Origin: Siphonodentalium dalli
Taxonomy: Eukaryota; Mollusca; Scaphopoda; Gadilida; Siphonodentaliidae
Assembly (NCBI GenBank): GCA_032622095.1
Contig: CP136061.1
Span: forward strand, 123,948,754 to 124,012,753
Direction: 5' to 3'
Length of the DNA: 64,000 nt
The notes under the pieces were generated by a model that saw only the letters and a program-made list of their open reading frames with translations, was not told where the DNA came from and did no database searches. This document shows positions 11,220 to 24,100 of the stretch, in pieces (positions within the stretch are counted from its first letter, which is position 1; each line of letters opens with the position of its first letter). A program made the position numbers and the translations under genes.

Positions 11220-11996
11220 CAATTAGTATACCCCCCGCAACGAAGTTAGGGGGGGGGGTATACTGGAGTCAGCTTGTCCGTCGTCCGTCCGTCCGTCCGT
11301 GGACACAAATTTGTCCGGAGTTTTTCTCAGTCGTTTTTTGATCAATTTCCGTGAAACTTGGCACAGAAATCAACCACCATGGGAACCTGTGCACCTGCGA
11401 TTATGACGTCTGTCGGACTTTTTTTTTTTTGGAGTTATCCCCCCTTTTTCGACTCAAATGTTTTTCGCAACTTTTGTCCGAGCTTTTATTCCTACATTTT
11501 TCGGTCAATTTTTTTAAAACATGGCACAGATATTTAGTACCATGGGAACGTCTGCACCTGCGATTATGACGTCTGTCCGACATTTTTTGGTGGAGTTATC
11601 CCCCTTTTTCGACTTAGAATCTTTTTTTGCAACATGCATAATTTTGTCCGAGCTTTTATTCCTACATTTTTCAGTCAATGTTTTTTAATCTTGGCACTGA
11701 TATTTAGTACCATGGGAACCTGTGCACCTGCGATTATGACGTCTGTCCGACATTTTTTGTGTGGAGTTATTCCCCTTTTTCGACTTTTTTCGCAACATAC
11801 ATAATTTTGTCCAAGCTTTTATTCCGACATTTTTCGGTCAATAGGTTTAAGATTATGGTTATGGTTGTACACCTGCAATGGGAACTGTTTTTTTTATTAT
11901 TTTAACTAAATGTTTACTGACATGTGAAACATCTTAGTATTTTAAAAACAGGGGGTATCCGTAGTCCCATTGGGACAGTCACACCTCTAGTTTTTA
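11220..11996 (+). repeat. Interspersed repeat with GTCCGTCC start and three inner units
   Basis: It opens with a C-rich then G-rich block and GGTATACTGGAGTCAG, followed by a GTCCGTCCGTCCGTCC run. It closes at GGGGGTATCCGTAGTCCCA. Inside, a unit of about 165 bp containing CATGGGAACCTGTGCACC and GATTATGACGTCTGTC is repeated at 11378, 11541 and 11711. I recall this type of element as common in mollusc genomes. It is non-coding. Confidence 0.65.
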
Positions 11997-11999
11997 TAC

Positions 12000-13480
12000 T
12001 ATCTCCATTTTATATTTCTCAATATCCCATCAGAGAATAAAGCATATCAATAACGGCATAACCCTACCAACTAAACTGGTTCTCATCGATCTAGTTCCAT
12101 TTTGCTCGTCTACTCTGTCTAATCAGCTATATATATATACGTTCATGGTCTAATCTAGTCATATGAGTTACACACTTATACTAGTTTATGCGAACTTAAG
12201 AGTACGGGGTCGAATAGAGTGACACAGGCAGGGTAATACAATCGCAGCCATAAAATGACGATCAAAATGGCCGCAACTCCAAGCCATGCCACGACGAAAG
12301 CAACATATTACATAACTGCTGTCATTGAAACTACACATTTTACCTGCAGTACTCTGTGAATTTATCTCATACTGCATGTCATATAGTAGTGAATTTTGAA
12401 AGATTTGATGGTGCATAAATCAAAATAACTGATTTTGGTCAGATTCGTGAGACTTCTAGCTCTGAGCACATATAATATATTTCTGCTTCTATTGTCACAG
12501 ATTCAATGCATCCCTATTAAAGTCAATTTAACTGGATAATTACACATGAATATCACAAGATTCAAGACAAACAGTGCAGAAGAATCTGTGTTATGTTTCC
12601 GTTTTTGCGCGCCCCAAAAAGTCCAGAATTAACCCTTGAATGAGACCCTGCTTTCACTTGCTGTATCTATACTATATATTTTGAGACTTCGTATATATGT
12701 GTGTGTGTACTTCATAGAATCCAAAACGCGTGTAAAGATTGAGCTCAAACTTCCTATGCAAGTGTCAAATCCCACCGACACGACCGTGGTCGCGGTTTAG
12801 AGAAGCTCAGAGCACCCGTTCTCCAATCTCAAATCACCGCAAAGGCACTTCGGGGGTTAATCAAGTGATTATTTAATGAGCGTTTGTTTTTGACGCATCT
12901 CTATAAAGAGCGTCTGTTTGCCATTCAACGTTATTTGCATCTGCAGAGAGATATACGGAACATACATTAAATATAAAAAACATTTGTTTCTGACCAACCC
13001 TGCGAGCACGGATGGCGCGCTTTGTTTTTACAGTATATAGTTATATACCGAAATCATCCCAGATAATCACGAATATAGCATCAGATTTCTCCCCAGATAT
13101 ATCGTTATAAAGCTACTGGAATCTGCCAATCTACGGGAAATTCCAGGGAATGCCGATTGAGCTCATGCAAACTTGCTACCCACGGGAAGTGTCATATATA
13201 TGAGTGTGTCCTTTATAGACTCGAACCGATTGAGCTCAAACTTGCTAAATAAGAAAATAGCCCCCAAGCCGTAAATATCAACAACAACGATATTGCTACC
13301 TACGGGGAGCAACGTTATTAGCATCTGCAGAATTATGCCGAGAGAAAGTGCTTTCCTATTTTTAGAACGCAACACATGTTAACGTCGCGTTGGTGATTGA
13401 GGTTCACAACGGGGTTAATTGACTGTCCGCTCTTTGCGACGATGAGGTTCACGGCGGGGACTATTGACCAACACTCACAA
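12000..13480. other. Stretch without recognised gene
   Basis: Short related segments near 12690-12770 and 13160-13260 share TTGAGCTCAAACTT and TATATATGAGTGTGT, a weak local duplication. I see no protein motif in the short ORFs at 12186-12416 and 13163-13375. Confidence 0.4.
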
Positions 13481-13489
13481 TTTCGTCTT

Positions 13490-14170
13490 TTGCATCAGAT
13501 ACCAACACCTCGACCGATCGGGACGAAACTTGGTACGTGAGTGTAGTTTGACCAGGTGGTCGTCGCTGTCGTATTGGCGAGCCCGTGCGACGCCCGTACA
13601 GCGCATGCGCAGACGAGATATCGGAAACGGGTGGAGCTATCGACTTGAAATTTGGTATGTGAATGTATCTTGCGCCGGGTACAAATTTTATCGGGTCGCC
13701 GAGCCCGTGCGACGCCAGCTTCGCGCATGCGCAGACCAGATCTCGGAAACTGGTGGAGCTACCGGGTACAAATTTTTCTTATTGAAACGCGTGCGACGAG
13801 ATATCGGAAACGGGTGGAGCTATCGACTTGAAATTTGGTATGTGAATGTATCTTGCGCCGGGTACAAATTTTATCGCGACGAGATATCGGAAACGGGTGG
13901 AGCTATCGACTTGAAATTTGGTATGTGAATGTATCTTGCGCCGGGTACAAATTTTATCGGGTCGCCGAGCCCGTGCGACGCCCGTGCAGCGCATGCGCAG
14001 ACGAGATCTCGGAAACGGGTGGAGCTATCGACTTGAAATTTGCTATGTGAATGTATCTTGCGCCGGGTACAAATTTTATCGGGTCGCCGAGTCCGTGCGA
14101 CGCCAGCTTCGCGCATGCGTAGACCAGATCTCGGAAACGGGTGGAGCTACCGGGTAAAAAAATTTCTTAT
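13490..14170 (+). repeat. Minisatellite of about 120 bp with NRF-1-like GCGCATGCGC cores
   Basis: Full and partial units follow the order GAGATATCGGAAACGGGTGG, ATCGACTTGAAATTTG, GTATGTGAATGTATCTTGCG, CCGGGTACAAATTTTATCG, GAGCCCGTGCGACGCC and GCGCATGCGCAGAC. The palindromic core lies at 13601-13610, 13723-13732 and 13989-13998, with a variant ending GT at 14111-14120. Internal partial units near 13790-13930 lack the CG-rich half. Overlapping ORFs on both strands only reflect the high GC content of the array. Confidence 0.8.
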
Positions 14171-14279
14171 TGAAACGCGTGGAGCTAAAAATAAAAAAAA
14201 AAATATTTAAAAAATCTCATGTTTCGGACAAGCCGCCGGTGGCGGGCTAACCTGCTAGTATTATATATAAAGTAGAGAG

Positions 14280-15332
14280 AATTCAGTATCAAAAGTTTCT
14301 CTTATACTATGCATTCATTCGTCATCACATAGTTTCAGCGTATGGTCACTAGCTATAAAATTTTGCACAACATGTAAATTTCATTCGATTTTGGCCATTT
14401 TGAGACCGGCATTGTACAGATATGGTTCACGACTAAGCAATGTTTGTAATATATTTCAATGTAGAGTATTAGGAAATTAGCTTTAATTTGTCTATTTACG
14501 ACTGAATTCGCATATGGCCTGTTGGAATTGCGTCAGAATTTGAACCATTCTGAAAAATTTCAAAAAGATCAACTCTGATTTTCTTCATAAACATGTTCTT
14601 ATCAATCCCGGAAAAAAAATCAGCTTTCACCGATTTTTGTCCACAGTAAACCATAAGGTGCCTGGACTATATTCGTCGTGCTAGACACGGGTCGCGCTAA
14701 TACGATACATGGGAAAACACTCCTGGGGCGGAGAGATGGCGTCATCCCTGATATATATTGATCGTCCTATAGCGCGACCTGTGTCTGGCATATTGCACGG
14801 CGTCGGACGACAGACATGTTGACTCTTGGTCGTTGACAGTATGCAAATTGAGGGCTATGGTATACACGGTGCGTACTACAGTAATAGTATACATTCATTG
14901 ACTGACAAAGGACGTTTCACCACATTTGGGAACATATATTCATAATATATTCCAGAGATATATACGAAGGATGTCAGGGGAGATGGTTCACAAAATTCCG
15001 ATTGCAACCAATTTACGGAACGTTTCCTAAATTATCTGTAGAAGTGTTATAAAGATATTGTAAGAGGACACTATTACGGGGTATTTTCGCGAACCCCCCC
15101 CCCCCCCCCCAAAGATGACTATATATATGCCGACGGAATTTTGTATGACAGATGCTAAATTATTCGAAATTTACGATTATGGCACGTGTCAATTGGCTCG
15201 ACGTATATAAAACTCAAACACACAGCATTACATCCACCTTTAAAAAGCGTTAGTTAATAATAATTTTGATGAACGTTTAAAATTGTTTTCGTGAAACAAA
15301 TATTTTAAAATAATCGTGTAAAACCTGACATA
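14280..15332. other. Stretch without recognised gene; C17 run
   Basis: It contains an imperfect 16-bp inverted pair near 14681-14697 and 14771-14788 (ACACGGGTCGCGCT and its complement). A run of 17 C lies at 15094-15110. Nothing coding is recognised. Confidence 0.4.
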
Positions 15333-15860
15333 TTAAAGGTGGATTATCTCTTTGTAAACATGTATTATATAGTTACCAGGGTATAAAATATTAGATTTGA
15401 ATCGAAGACTCCTGTCCGGAAATGCTTCTATTGATTGATATTAATTTTATTTCGAATATTTTCTGGTCTAAAAAGGTGTGTTTGTTCAGCTAACGAACAC
15501 TAGTGGTTACTGTTAACAGAGACCAGAAATTATATTGTGCAATTTTGTCACAAATAAACGTTAATTATACTCATTATCGCTTATATCTGTGAAACAAAAC
15601 AATACAAACAACCACTCTGTGACATTTGACATTCGTTGCGTAGCCGTAGGAACAGCCCAGTGCTCTATATCGCAATACGGTCTCATCCGAATGGTCGGTT
15701 CTAACAATAGTAACATAAACGGGCCCGATTTAATATTCGTAATAAAATCAATATTAATTGATAGAAGCTTTTCCGGACATAGGTCTTCAGTTCATATCTA
15801 TTATTTTATACCCACGCAACTATTTAAAATTTGTTATTTAAAGAGATAATCCATCTTTAA
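15333..15860 (+). mobile_element. TTAA MITE family 1, full copy
   Basis: This 528-bp copy runs from TTAAAGGTGGATTATCTC to GAGATAATCCATCTTTAA. It is nearly identical to 38381-38908 and to the reverse complement of 42642-43188. The 86-residue ORF inside (15589-15849) recurs in those copies only because the DNA is similar. Confidence 0.85.
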
Positions 15861-16460
15861 CAACATCGAAATCAACGAGAGGATAATGACTCTGCTAATG
15901 TTTGCATGTCGCATTATGTTTCCAGGGAGTCTCGAAACACACAATAAGGGGACATAAAACGGTTTTCTCTTGGTCTTTACCTTGACATATATACATACTT
16001 TTATACGAACAAGAAAACCATAGTCAGAAATGGTAACGCCACCAAGATAATATTATTAGCCATAAATATAAATTATAATATAATTATAATATAAACTAGC
16101 TTTCAAATTCCATGTGCGAAATTTGGATACTTCCATATACCACGTTTTCCCGTTTCTCGTGTTATACATTACATTCTTCAAGCTGTCTCGCTTTTTATTC
16201 CACACCCATTGACGTGAGGTACATGTATTCAACGGAATCCCAGCCATTGAATACATAGTAGTGTATACCTCTAGTGGAATACAAGCCGGAACTATTCTTG
16301 TTGACGTTGTCGCCAAGAAAGATGACGTACATTACGTCGAGCATCCGCTTCCGGTGATTCCCCCATAATTACTGGCTATTTGTCAGACTTAAATCACAAT
16401 AAAGGTGGTTATAGTAACAATGGATATGACATTCATGGATTGAACTTATCTGACTGAACG

Positions 16461-16650
16461 GTGTAGAATAAATACAGAACACAATTTGCATCATAATCTC
16501 GAATCTTTTATCGAACTCGTTGTGGACGGCGCAAAGTTATATTTCGCTCGAGCTACGCTCTCGCGAAATATATCCTTGCGCCATCCGCAACTCATTCGAT
16601 AAAAGATTCTCGATTAAGATGCGCGTTGTGTTCTGTCTATTTATTACACT
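16461..16650. repeat. Long hairpin, arms about 90 bp
   Basis: The left arm begins TGTAGAATAAATACAGAACACA and the right arm ends with its near complement. The centre falls near 16553 (CGCTCGAGC|TACGCTCTCGCG). Arms match with a few substitutions and short indels. It is a palindromic, probably mobile, non-coding element. Confidence 0.75.
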
Positions 16651-16704
16651 GGCTGGTGGGCCCGACTTCGTCCGGGCTGTTCCCATCTGCTTTCCGGCGA
16701 AAGG

Positions 16705-16965
16705 CGCGATTTGACCTTGAATTGAATATTTTTTAAAGTCAAGGTCAGGTCGGGGTCATGATTTGAGCCGTCCAAAACACTCCCCGGAGAAAAGTATCCC
16801 TAGGTATAAAATTTCGTCGAAATCCATCCGTTTTACCAGATTTGACCTTGGATTGACCATATTGAAGGTCAAGGTCAAGTCGGGATCACGATTTGACCCG
16901 TCCAAAATACTCCCCGGACAAAAGTACCCCTAACTATCAAATTTCGTCGAAATCCATCCTTGATT
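16705..16965 (+). repeat. Two tandem units of about 125 bp
   Basis: Each unit runs GATTTGACCTTG, GGTCAAGGTCA, GTCGGGNTCA, TTTGACCCGTCCAAAA, ACTCCCCGGA, AAAATTTCGTCGAAATCCATCC. The copies differ by several substitutions. Confidence 0.7.
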
Positions 16966-17523
16966 ACCACACGATCGCATGCTTTCCAAAGGGTGTGGTA
17001 ATTATCAATATCAGCACATGCGCTAATCTGTGTCGGACTATTTTATTGAGGATACCGCATTCGGGGTAACACTATAGCTTTTAAAGCGACCCATTCGCAG
17101 CTTTTACATCGACCTAATCCCGCATAACACCAGTGGTATTTATATTTTCAAGCACAGTATACACCGGTGGCGTTAATAATCCCCACGAGCGTAAGATAGT
17201 GTTAATACTGATAACAGGTAAATGACATTCTAAATTATAATGGAAAGAACCAACCGCGCGGTCGTGGCGCGCCCACAAATCAAGATTATTTCAGATGGAT
17301 ACTGAAAGCAATATTAATATACTCGTCATAGATTCGTGGTTTCGGAGTACTTCGTGGGATTGAGATCGACCAACTCATTAAATATATATGTACTTCTGAT
17401 TGGTTCAGGGTTTTCATTTCCATAAACAAAATTCACGAATCATTAGATTCGATTGGTGAATCGACAGACTTTTGTAGTTTGTCAAATCAAACCCAAAGTT
17501 TCATCAAAGCCATTCCATTAGCG

Positions 17524-19366
17524 GTCATAAATAGTGTTGAAACGATTAGTGGTTTTGGGAAATCGACTAGTCGCCAGAGGGAATCGACTACTAGTCGACT
17601 AGTCGGACCCCTTCCGAAACTTACCGTTTTGTGCTCATATACGTATATAATTTGCCGTTTGTTTTGAGTACCAGTAACCAACTTTGCCCTGATTATTTGG
17701 CTTAATATCACTGAAGGTTAATAGGTTATTAATATATGATGTTTTATGACAATCAAATTACCATCCAGTTGATGTATGTATCTAAACGGTGGTGACAAAC
17801 ACCTGATCGATCGCGGAGACGCTACGGATTACGGAGTGGAAACGCGTGCAACAATCAGAAACCGGTGCATTATTCTATATGTTTTGTGTAAAAATGTTCC
17901 TTTAAAATTGATATGGTATGGTTGTCTTCGAACTTGCCCAGTGTTCTTGTCACCGATTGACTTCACAAACGGGCGTACATGAAGAAATGCAAGATATTTT
18001 GAGAAACGAACTTCATCTCCGTCAGTCAAACAACAGTTACAAAATAAATGTTATAACAGCTGTAGTGCGTACAAGCCTTTTATGCTCGCAGATATCATGT
18101 ACATATATCGGACACGTAATGTGGTACAGTTCCCTGTATATTGTATATATAGAGTCAGCATATATTCAAAATGGGCCATGCATTGCATACATATTGTTGT
18201 TCCTTGTATTCATTGCAAGGTCACGATATGACATAGCTTAATAACGGACAGTCATTTTCCCGCCAAAACGCACGTGTTTTCACTGTTTGATTTGATCGCG
18301 TACATAATTGTGTCTCGTGCATGGTACATTGTAAATATATATACAATATATATAAGTTTACTCGCGAGTCCCCGAATACACAATCGATCGTGTCAGTTTC
18401 AGAAATAAAACAGCGCAGACCGGCGATGTTAATAGTACATTTCAATGCGATGTCGTAAGTTCTATATTTAGCCCGATTCCAGGAATTTGCGTCATCCAGA
18501 TTACGTTACTGGGAACGGCTTTGTCACCGCCCAATTCCGCAAAGGATTTTTAAGTTTGAGGTGGTACAATGTGTAATTTTTCACAAACACAGCCCATAAA
18601 CGACGTGGGATTTCTGAAGTGACTCGCCAGTTTAGTTCGAAATACGCGACGCTATTCGATGCGTAGCATGGCCGACCGCGGGTTGGCTTTATATTTATAT
18701 CTATAATACAATATATCTAGAACATGCGATCGTATACGCTCACCCAAGCGTCAGTTGATGCATGTGGTGGTTGTAAAAAATATCACACACTTTTACAAAT
18801 AAACTTTAAAGGTATACTGACATAGTGCTTCAATAAACTAATATATTGGACTTGTTATTAAACTTAAAACTTAATAATGTCACCTCGCAACTAACTTGAT
18901 TGAATTTGAGTCCTGCACACCTGCAAACACATTGACCAGTTATCACTCAAATCAATTCCGTCACGCCGAAATAGACACGCGGTTGCGATATGCGCTGATT
19001 CTTTGAAGTTGATTATCAAAACCGGCCGTCTCAACTTCAAAGAATAACCCGCCGCGGCGCCGACAAATACAATGAGTCATTGGGTTTCGCGCTCGTGCAT
19101 GACCACCAAGTACTGAAAGCAGTTATCGCATCAAAGGGACAACAAAGAAGGCTTTAACAAACTAATTGTGATTGTGTATTTCGATAGCCTGATTGTTTAA
19201 ATTGTCCAGTAATTCGGTAACGGCAGCAACGGCACTGCTTTCGCGATGGCATAATAATGGTGGTGGGTGTGTTCCGACTAGTCGACTAGCCGATTTCGGA
19301 ATCGACTAATTTAATAATCGCTTCGATTTCGATTAGTCGATTAATCGTTTCAACACTAGTCATAAA
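17524..19366. mobile_element. Non-autonomous hAT element with 8-bp target duplication
   Basis: The element itself is 17532-19358 (1,827 bp). It starts TAGTGTTGAAACGATTAG and ends TTAATCGTTTCAACACTA. Perfect direct repeats GTCATAAA flank it at 17524-17531 and 19359-19366. An 8-bp target duplication and a YAGTGTTG terminus are hAT hallmarks. The subterminal regions are rich in ACTAGTCGACTAGTCGA words on both sides. I find no hAT transposase (no DDE or dimerisation motif) in its short ORFs, so it is non-autonomous. Confidence 0.88.
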
Positions 19367-21125
19367 TAGATTAACAGCGGTAGCTCATACGTATACGTGT
19401 TTGAATTTTGAGATGCACTGTTTGTGGTTATCGTGCTGTTCGGCAACTCATAAAAGACACACATACATTTATATGTCATGAGTGACGACTAAGAGTTTGT
19501 GGTATGTACCACCAACCTTCAGCCCAAAAGGGTGCATGAATGAAACCAGCAATCACCACTGTGCAATTGTACTGTAGATGCATGTGATGTACACGACATA
19601 GGTTGTATATTTCCATGAGTTTAGATATCGCGTACAATATATTTTAAATGATGGTGGAAAGTGCGCAAATTTGGGAATTATTGGTGGCTATTCTTGTTCT
19701 ACATGAACTGGTTGTTAGGGGACGACATTGATTGTTTTTCTTTAAAAAAAATAATATTATGTTTATGAAATGCATTTCTGACACATAATGTATTGATAGA
19801 ATAGGCCTATATATACACACACACATTTGCACTTGTACACCGTGCATATTTGTCGTTCCTGAAGAGAAAATATAATTCGTTCTTGAGCATTTCATCATCC
19901 ACCACTGCTGGATGATGATATATTATGCAATAACATTAAATTAAGACAATTTTAATATAGATTAAGCTCTTTATTAGACATAATTATTTTAAACAAACAC
20001 ACTGATGAGTAAACCACAAACTTAATGAACAAAACATTAACATAGACTGGCATTTGTAGATTTTGTATTGTAATGGCACATGACAACTGTCACAACAGCT
20101 TGGTGGGCAATTACGTGATTTCGGCTGAATACATATTCGGTTAATTGTCTAAGGAAAGTCCTGCACCGATGAAATGCAATTAAGGGTAATATATATATGG
20201 TGTGAATGGCAGAAGTTGTAAGCTGTCCGTTAAAACCTTATAAGTATTCAAAGTTTATTTCCATTGTTATTATTGTTTATGAAGTCAGATGTTCCCACTG
20301 ATTTGTAGACCTCTATTTAATATGCTGATGCTATATAAATAGGATCCTTGAAGTAAAGTTATGAAACATGGATTTCAGTTTTAAATATATACTCGATGAA
20401 GATAACACTTAACAATGTCGCATGTATTTACCACACACTACACCGACCGCTGCTAATGAGCTTGAGAAAACATATTGGATGTACGCCATTCTTTGGAATC
20501 TCGATTGGTACAGTGAATGTAAATGAGGAAAGCCGAAAAAAAAACCACACATCCCGTTTCATACTTTACGTGTTAGCAACATTATATCACGGCCCGAGTT
20601 TTTCCATATGGCAGCAACAACGTACTTCCCATGCACAATGACCGTATTTCTGGAACGGAATAAAAAAGTAAACAAATGGTCTTCCACATTTCGTCCGGCT
20701 CGCCATATTTCAGTCTTTCTGACAAGCAGAATAATACCGTACATGACAAGACATGTCATGAAAAGCTCCAACAACCATCCTGATGCAGTTCTGGGAGCCA
20801 CCCTCTCACGTTACTGATCCTGGTGGTAAATACGTCACACGTGTGCCATTTGAGTAGTACAACGGGCCATTATTGGGAATCTTTCTTGCATCAATCCATA
20901 GATTATCTGAAACCGACAAGAAGATATAGACATATACTTTCGTGTATTAGCTAAAGTGGTGCGGCTGTATTGCGAACCACAGAGTATTTATAGCCCTGGT
21001 GAGCATGATATAGCACATGTTTATAGTCTAATACTTGGGACATGTACAAGCATGTACACATAGTAAAGACTACGACAGCACATGCCCGCGATATATATAG
21101 TCACTTCCTGAAGTAGAAGTCTTCG
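19367..21125. other. Stretch without recognised gene
   Basis: AT-rich with short ORFs only. A minus-strand frame at 20559-20801 has one hydrophobic stretch but starts at GTG and matches nothing I know, so it is not called. Confidence 0.35.
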
Positions 21126-21538
21126 AAAAGTTAGTCGGATGAGTAGAGTCTGTATTTAGGTCTCCTCTAAATTGCTCTTATATACACCATGTATATGTAA
21201 CGATAATTATGACGAAAGTTGTTGAACGTGACACTAACCCCCAACTTAACTATCTAGCTGTATGGCAAATATGTATATTTCACATGAAATCCTTATTATA
21301 TCATTAAAAAGCCATTACATATTTCCTTAAAAGTTAGTCGGATGAGTAGAGCCTGTATTTAGGTCTCCTCTAAATGGCTCTTATATACAACATGTACATG
21401 TATATGTAACGATAATTATGACGAAAGTTGTTGAACGTGACACTAAACCCCAACTTAACTATCTAGCTGTATAGCAAATATGTATATTTCACATGAAATC
21501 CTTATTATATCATTAAAAAGCCATTACATTATTTCCTT
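21126..21538 (+). repeat. Tandem duplication, period about 203 bp
   Basis: AAAAGTTAGTCGGATGAGTA begins the unit at 21126 and again at 21329. The copies differ by a handful of changes, including an extra CATGTA in the second. This is a recent local duplication of non-coding DNA. Confidence 0.85.
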
Positions 21539-22809
21539 ATATCTCACTAGTGATGAATAGGCGCGTGCTTCCCGGGATACTTGGCATCGCGCTATCAAAA
21601 TTATCGCGCGGATTAATACTATTTCGAAAAGCCGCGCATGACACCAACACCAGATATTTCAAAAAATGGTTGGTTTCGTTAAAGTTAAATTCTTGTCCAA
21701 CTTCGTTCCACTAACGAAAATAGGCACAAAACAAAGAAGCAAATTTGGAGACTATAATTTTTCGTCGCAAGCCAGAGCGCGCAATACTGTCGTATACGGT
21801 TGTGAAACGTCTCAGCCAACGCCGTGCATGCATGCATTTTTCAGCTTCATTTAATGAATTTGATTTGTTAAAAAGACATACAGCTAAAGTGTTTTCATGT
21901 GATACACAAGATCAGGGGGCTATGACCCCAACATGCACGGGGAGCTATATTATCCCAGAAGCTACCGAATTCACCATTGCATATTTCATCGACGGGGGTG
22001 TGCATGCAGCACCCTGAGTCATGACACCCTGCTTTATAAATATCGTAGTCATGTCTGTCGTGTCTGTTTTCTACGAGTGATTAATCTAATATGCAGCAAT
22101 TTATGCTATTCATATAATTATGAACATATTATACAGCTTTAAATTTGAATGCACGGTGTTGCTGTTTGTCTTCATTCGGCGAAAGGGTTGCCTAGCTACG
22201 AGTTCCCAACTACGTCACCTTTTCTCTCTTGTGTTATACAGTTATACATGTATATACAAAATTTACAACTATGGAATATTTAAGTAAAGCATTATATTGT
22301 AATTCTTGCCCAGATAATCCCGGCTGATACATTCAATTAACTCCCTTAGTTATTGGAAGCTTTCGAGAACCAGCCCCTCCCCCAATCATGGATTATGGTC
22401 GAAAATGTTATATTTCAAGCTTGTGACAGTTAGGAGCTTGTTCAACCTTTGGCTTGAGAAACATATATATAAATGGTGGGTGGGGGGGGGGGGGGTGTCA
22501 CTCTTTTTAATTTCAACGCTGTACCTGCATTATTTTTTGGCGCTATAATGAATATTTGCAATCCCAATTGAAGTATGTTATCACATGAGCTCGCTCTCAA
22601 ATTATCAGAGAAATCTCAACAAGCCGGTATCATCCTATAAAAGAATTCTGCATATTTTATTTTTGTTTTGGATGACCCTGTTTCCAAGAAATGACAGAAA
22701 CAAATCAAGTATAAAATCGACCGGCTCTAATCCACTTTTCGAAATGAATTATAACTCGTGAAAAACAGCAACATATATCAGACAAGAATTACACATTTCG
22801 GCATCCACG

Positions 22810-23487
22810 AAAGAAGACATGTTTATGACTGGCCTGAAATTTCTTGATGGCAGTTTGTTTGATAATGGCTTATAACTACTCACTGGTGAAATTGACCTCT
22901 CGCGCGCAGGTGATTAATTTTGTCAATTATTGGTGTGGCCATGTAAAATACATGTATTTTACATACAGACATTACATGCATGTGTCTATCCACCCTAAGG
23001 TAAATTAGCTTCAATGCGCTTTACAATAGAATTTCTATCATGGTAGTGTTATATGACCCGATATCCGCTATATCAGTCCACACACTAGAGAACTTCTCAA
23101 TGTCTAGCGTCTTGAATGGTCGTCGCAGAACACATTTAGGTTGTTGACGAACTTGGGGTACATTTACCGACCATTCGTATGCTGCGGTGGTGGTCTGAGT
23201 CGAACATGGAGCGATCCACAAGTACTGTGTTGGTAACAATAACATTCTAACTGGATAGTATGTGGTCTAGCGTGTGGCCAGAATGTGGTGTAAGGGTGGA
23301 TACACACATGCATGTAATCTCTGTATGTAAAATACATGTATTTTACATGGCCACACCAATAATTGACAACATTAACCACCAGCGCGTGAGCGGTTCATTG
23401 TTAACAGGCCATACAAGTGAGTAGTGATAAGCGAAGTCAAACTGTCTGCTATCAGCACATTTAAGGCCAGTCAAAAACATGTCTTCT
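22810..23487. repeat. Foldback structure, arms about 190 bp
   Basis: The segment 22810-22997 matches the reverse complement of 23291-23487, with scattered differences outside and a long identical stretch around GGTGTGGCCATGTAAAATAC. Outer ends read GAAGACATGTTTATGACTGG and its complement. The spacer of about 290 bp has no recognised coding content. The inner-end words (ACATGCATGTGTGTATCCAC) occur again at 24058 and 33613. Confidence 0.8.
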
Positions 23488-24100
23488 CTTACGGATTTGG
23501 AAATTAGTTAAGTCTGTGTGATATCTGGCATTTTGTTAATGCACGAACACCAGAAGTGACACATCTGGCATATACAGGCTTGATATAGAACATTTTCAAC
23601 CATAATGCTTTTTTGGCGTGGGGTTTCGAAATCTTCAAATCGCTAAGGGACTTAGTTGAACGTATCGGTCGGAATAATCTGGGCAAGAAGGTACAATATA
23701 ATATGTTTTACTTAAATTGCTCAGAGTTAGCCACCCCGCCCGGTAACTTTCGGGATCATATATAGCCTCAATTTGGGGATCATATATAGCCCCTGCGTCA
23801 GGGAAATTCTGATAATATTGTATAACAATAAAGAGAAGACTGACAATGATTTAAACAGAAAGTCCAACATTTTGGTTATCGCGCGAACAATTATTTTAAG
23901 CGGCCTGACGACTTCGTTCAGTGAACGGCTCTCTGCCCGTCCAGAGCTTGGCTCACTGTTGTCAAACATAGCGGCAATGATTGGGTTGTCAGCGAACACA
24001 TATTACATGGTCTGTATGATCCGTGTAAAATGACAAATACACGACATTTACAGAGATTACATGCATGTGTGTATCCACCCTAACACTACAACATCGTGTG
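23477..24100 (+). repeat. 804-bp repeat, copy A, left part
   Basis: This is nearly identical to 33034-33656. The unit is interrupted after 24100 by the LTR-element fragment and resumes at 27621. It holds a 90-codon minus-strand ORF (23727-23999) that differs by one residue in the other copy, but near-identity of the whole DNA makes that uninformative about function. Confidence 0.9.

Noticed and set aside
13464-14157. Several overlapping ORFs on both strands
   Set aside because: They follow the GC-rich minisatellite and repeat with it, with open frames on both strands at once.
20559-20801. 80-codon minus-strand ORF with a hydrophobic stretch
   Set aside because: Non-ATG start, no recognisable domain and no splice context seen.
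23727-23999. 90-codon minus-strand ORF conserved in two copies (also 33280-33552)
   Set aside because: The whole 804-bp DNA is almost identical between copies, so ORF conservation carries no information, and no domain is recognised.
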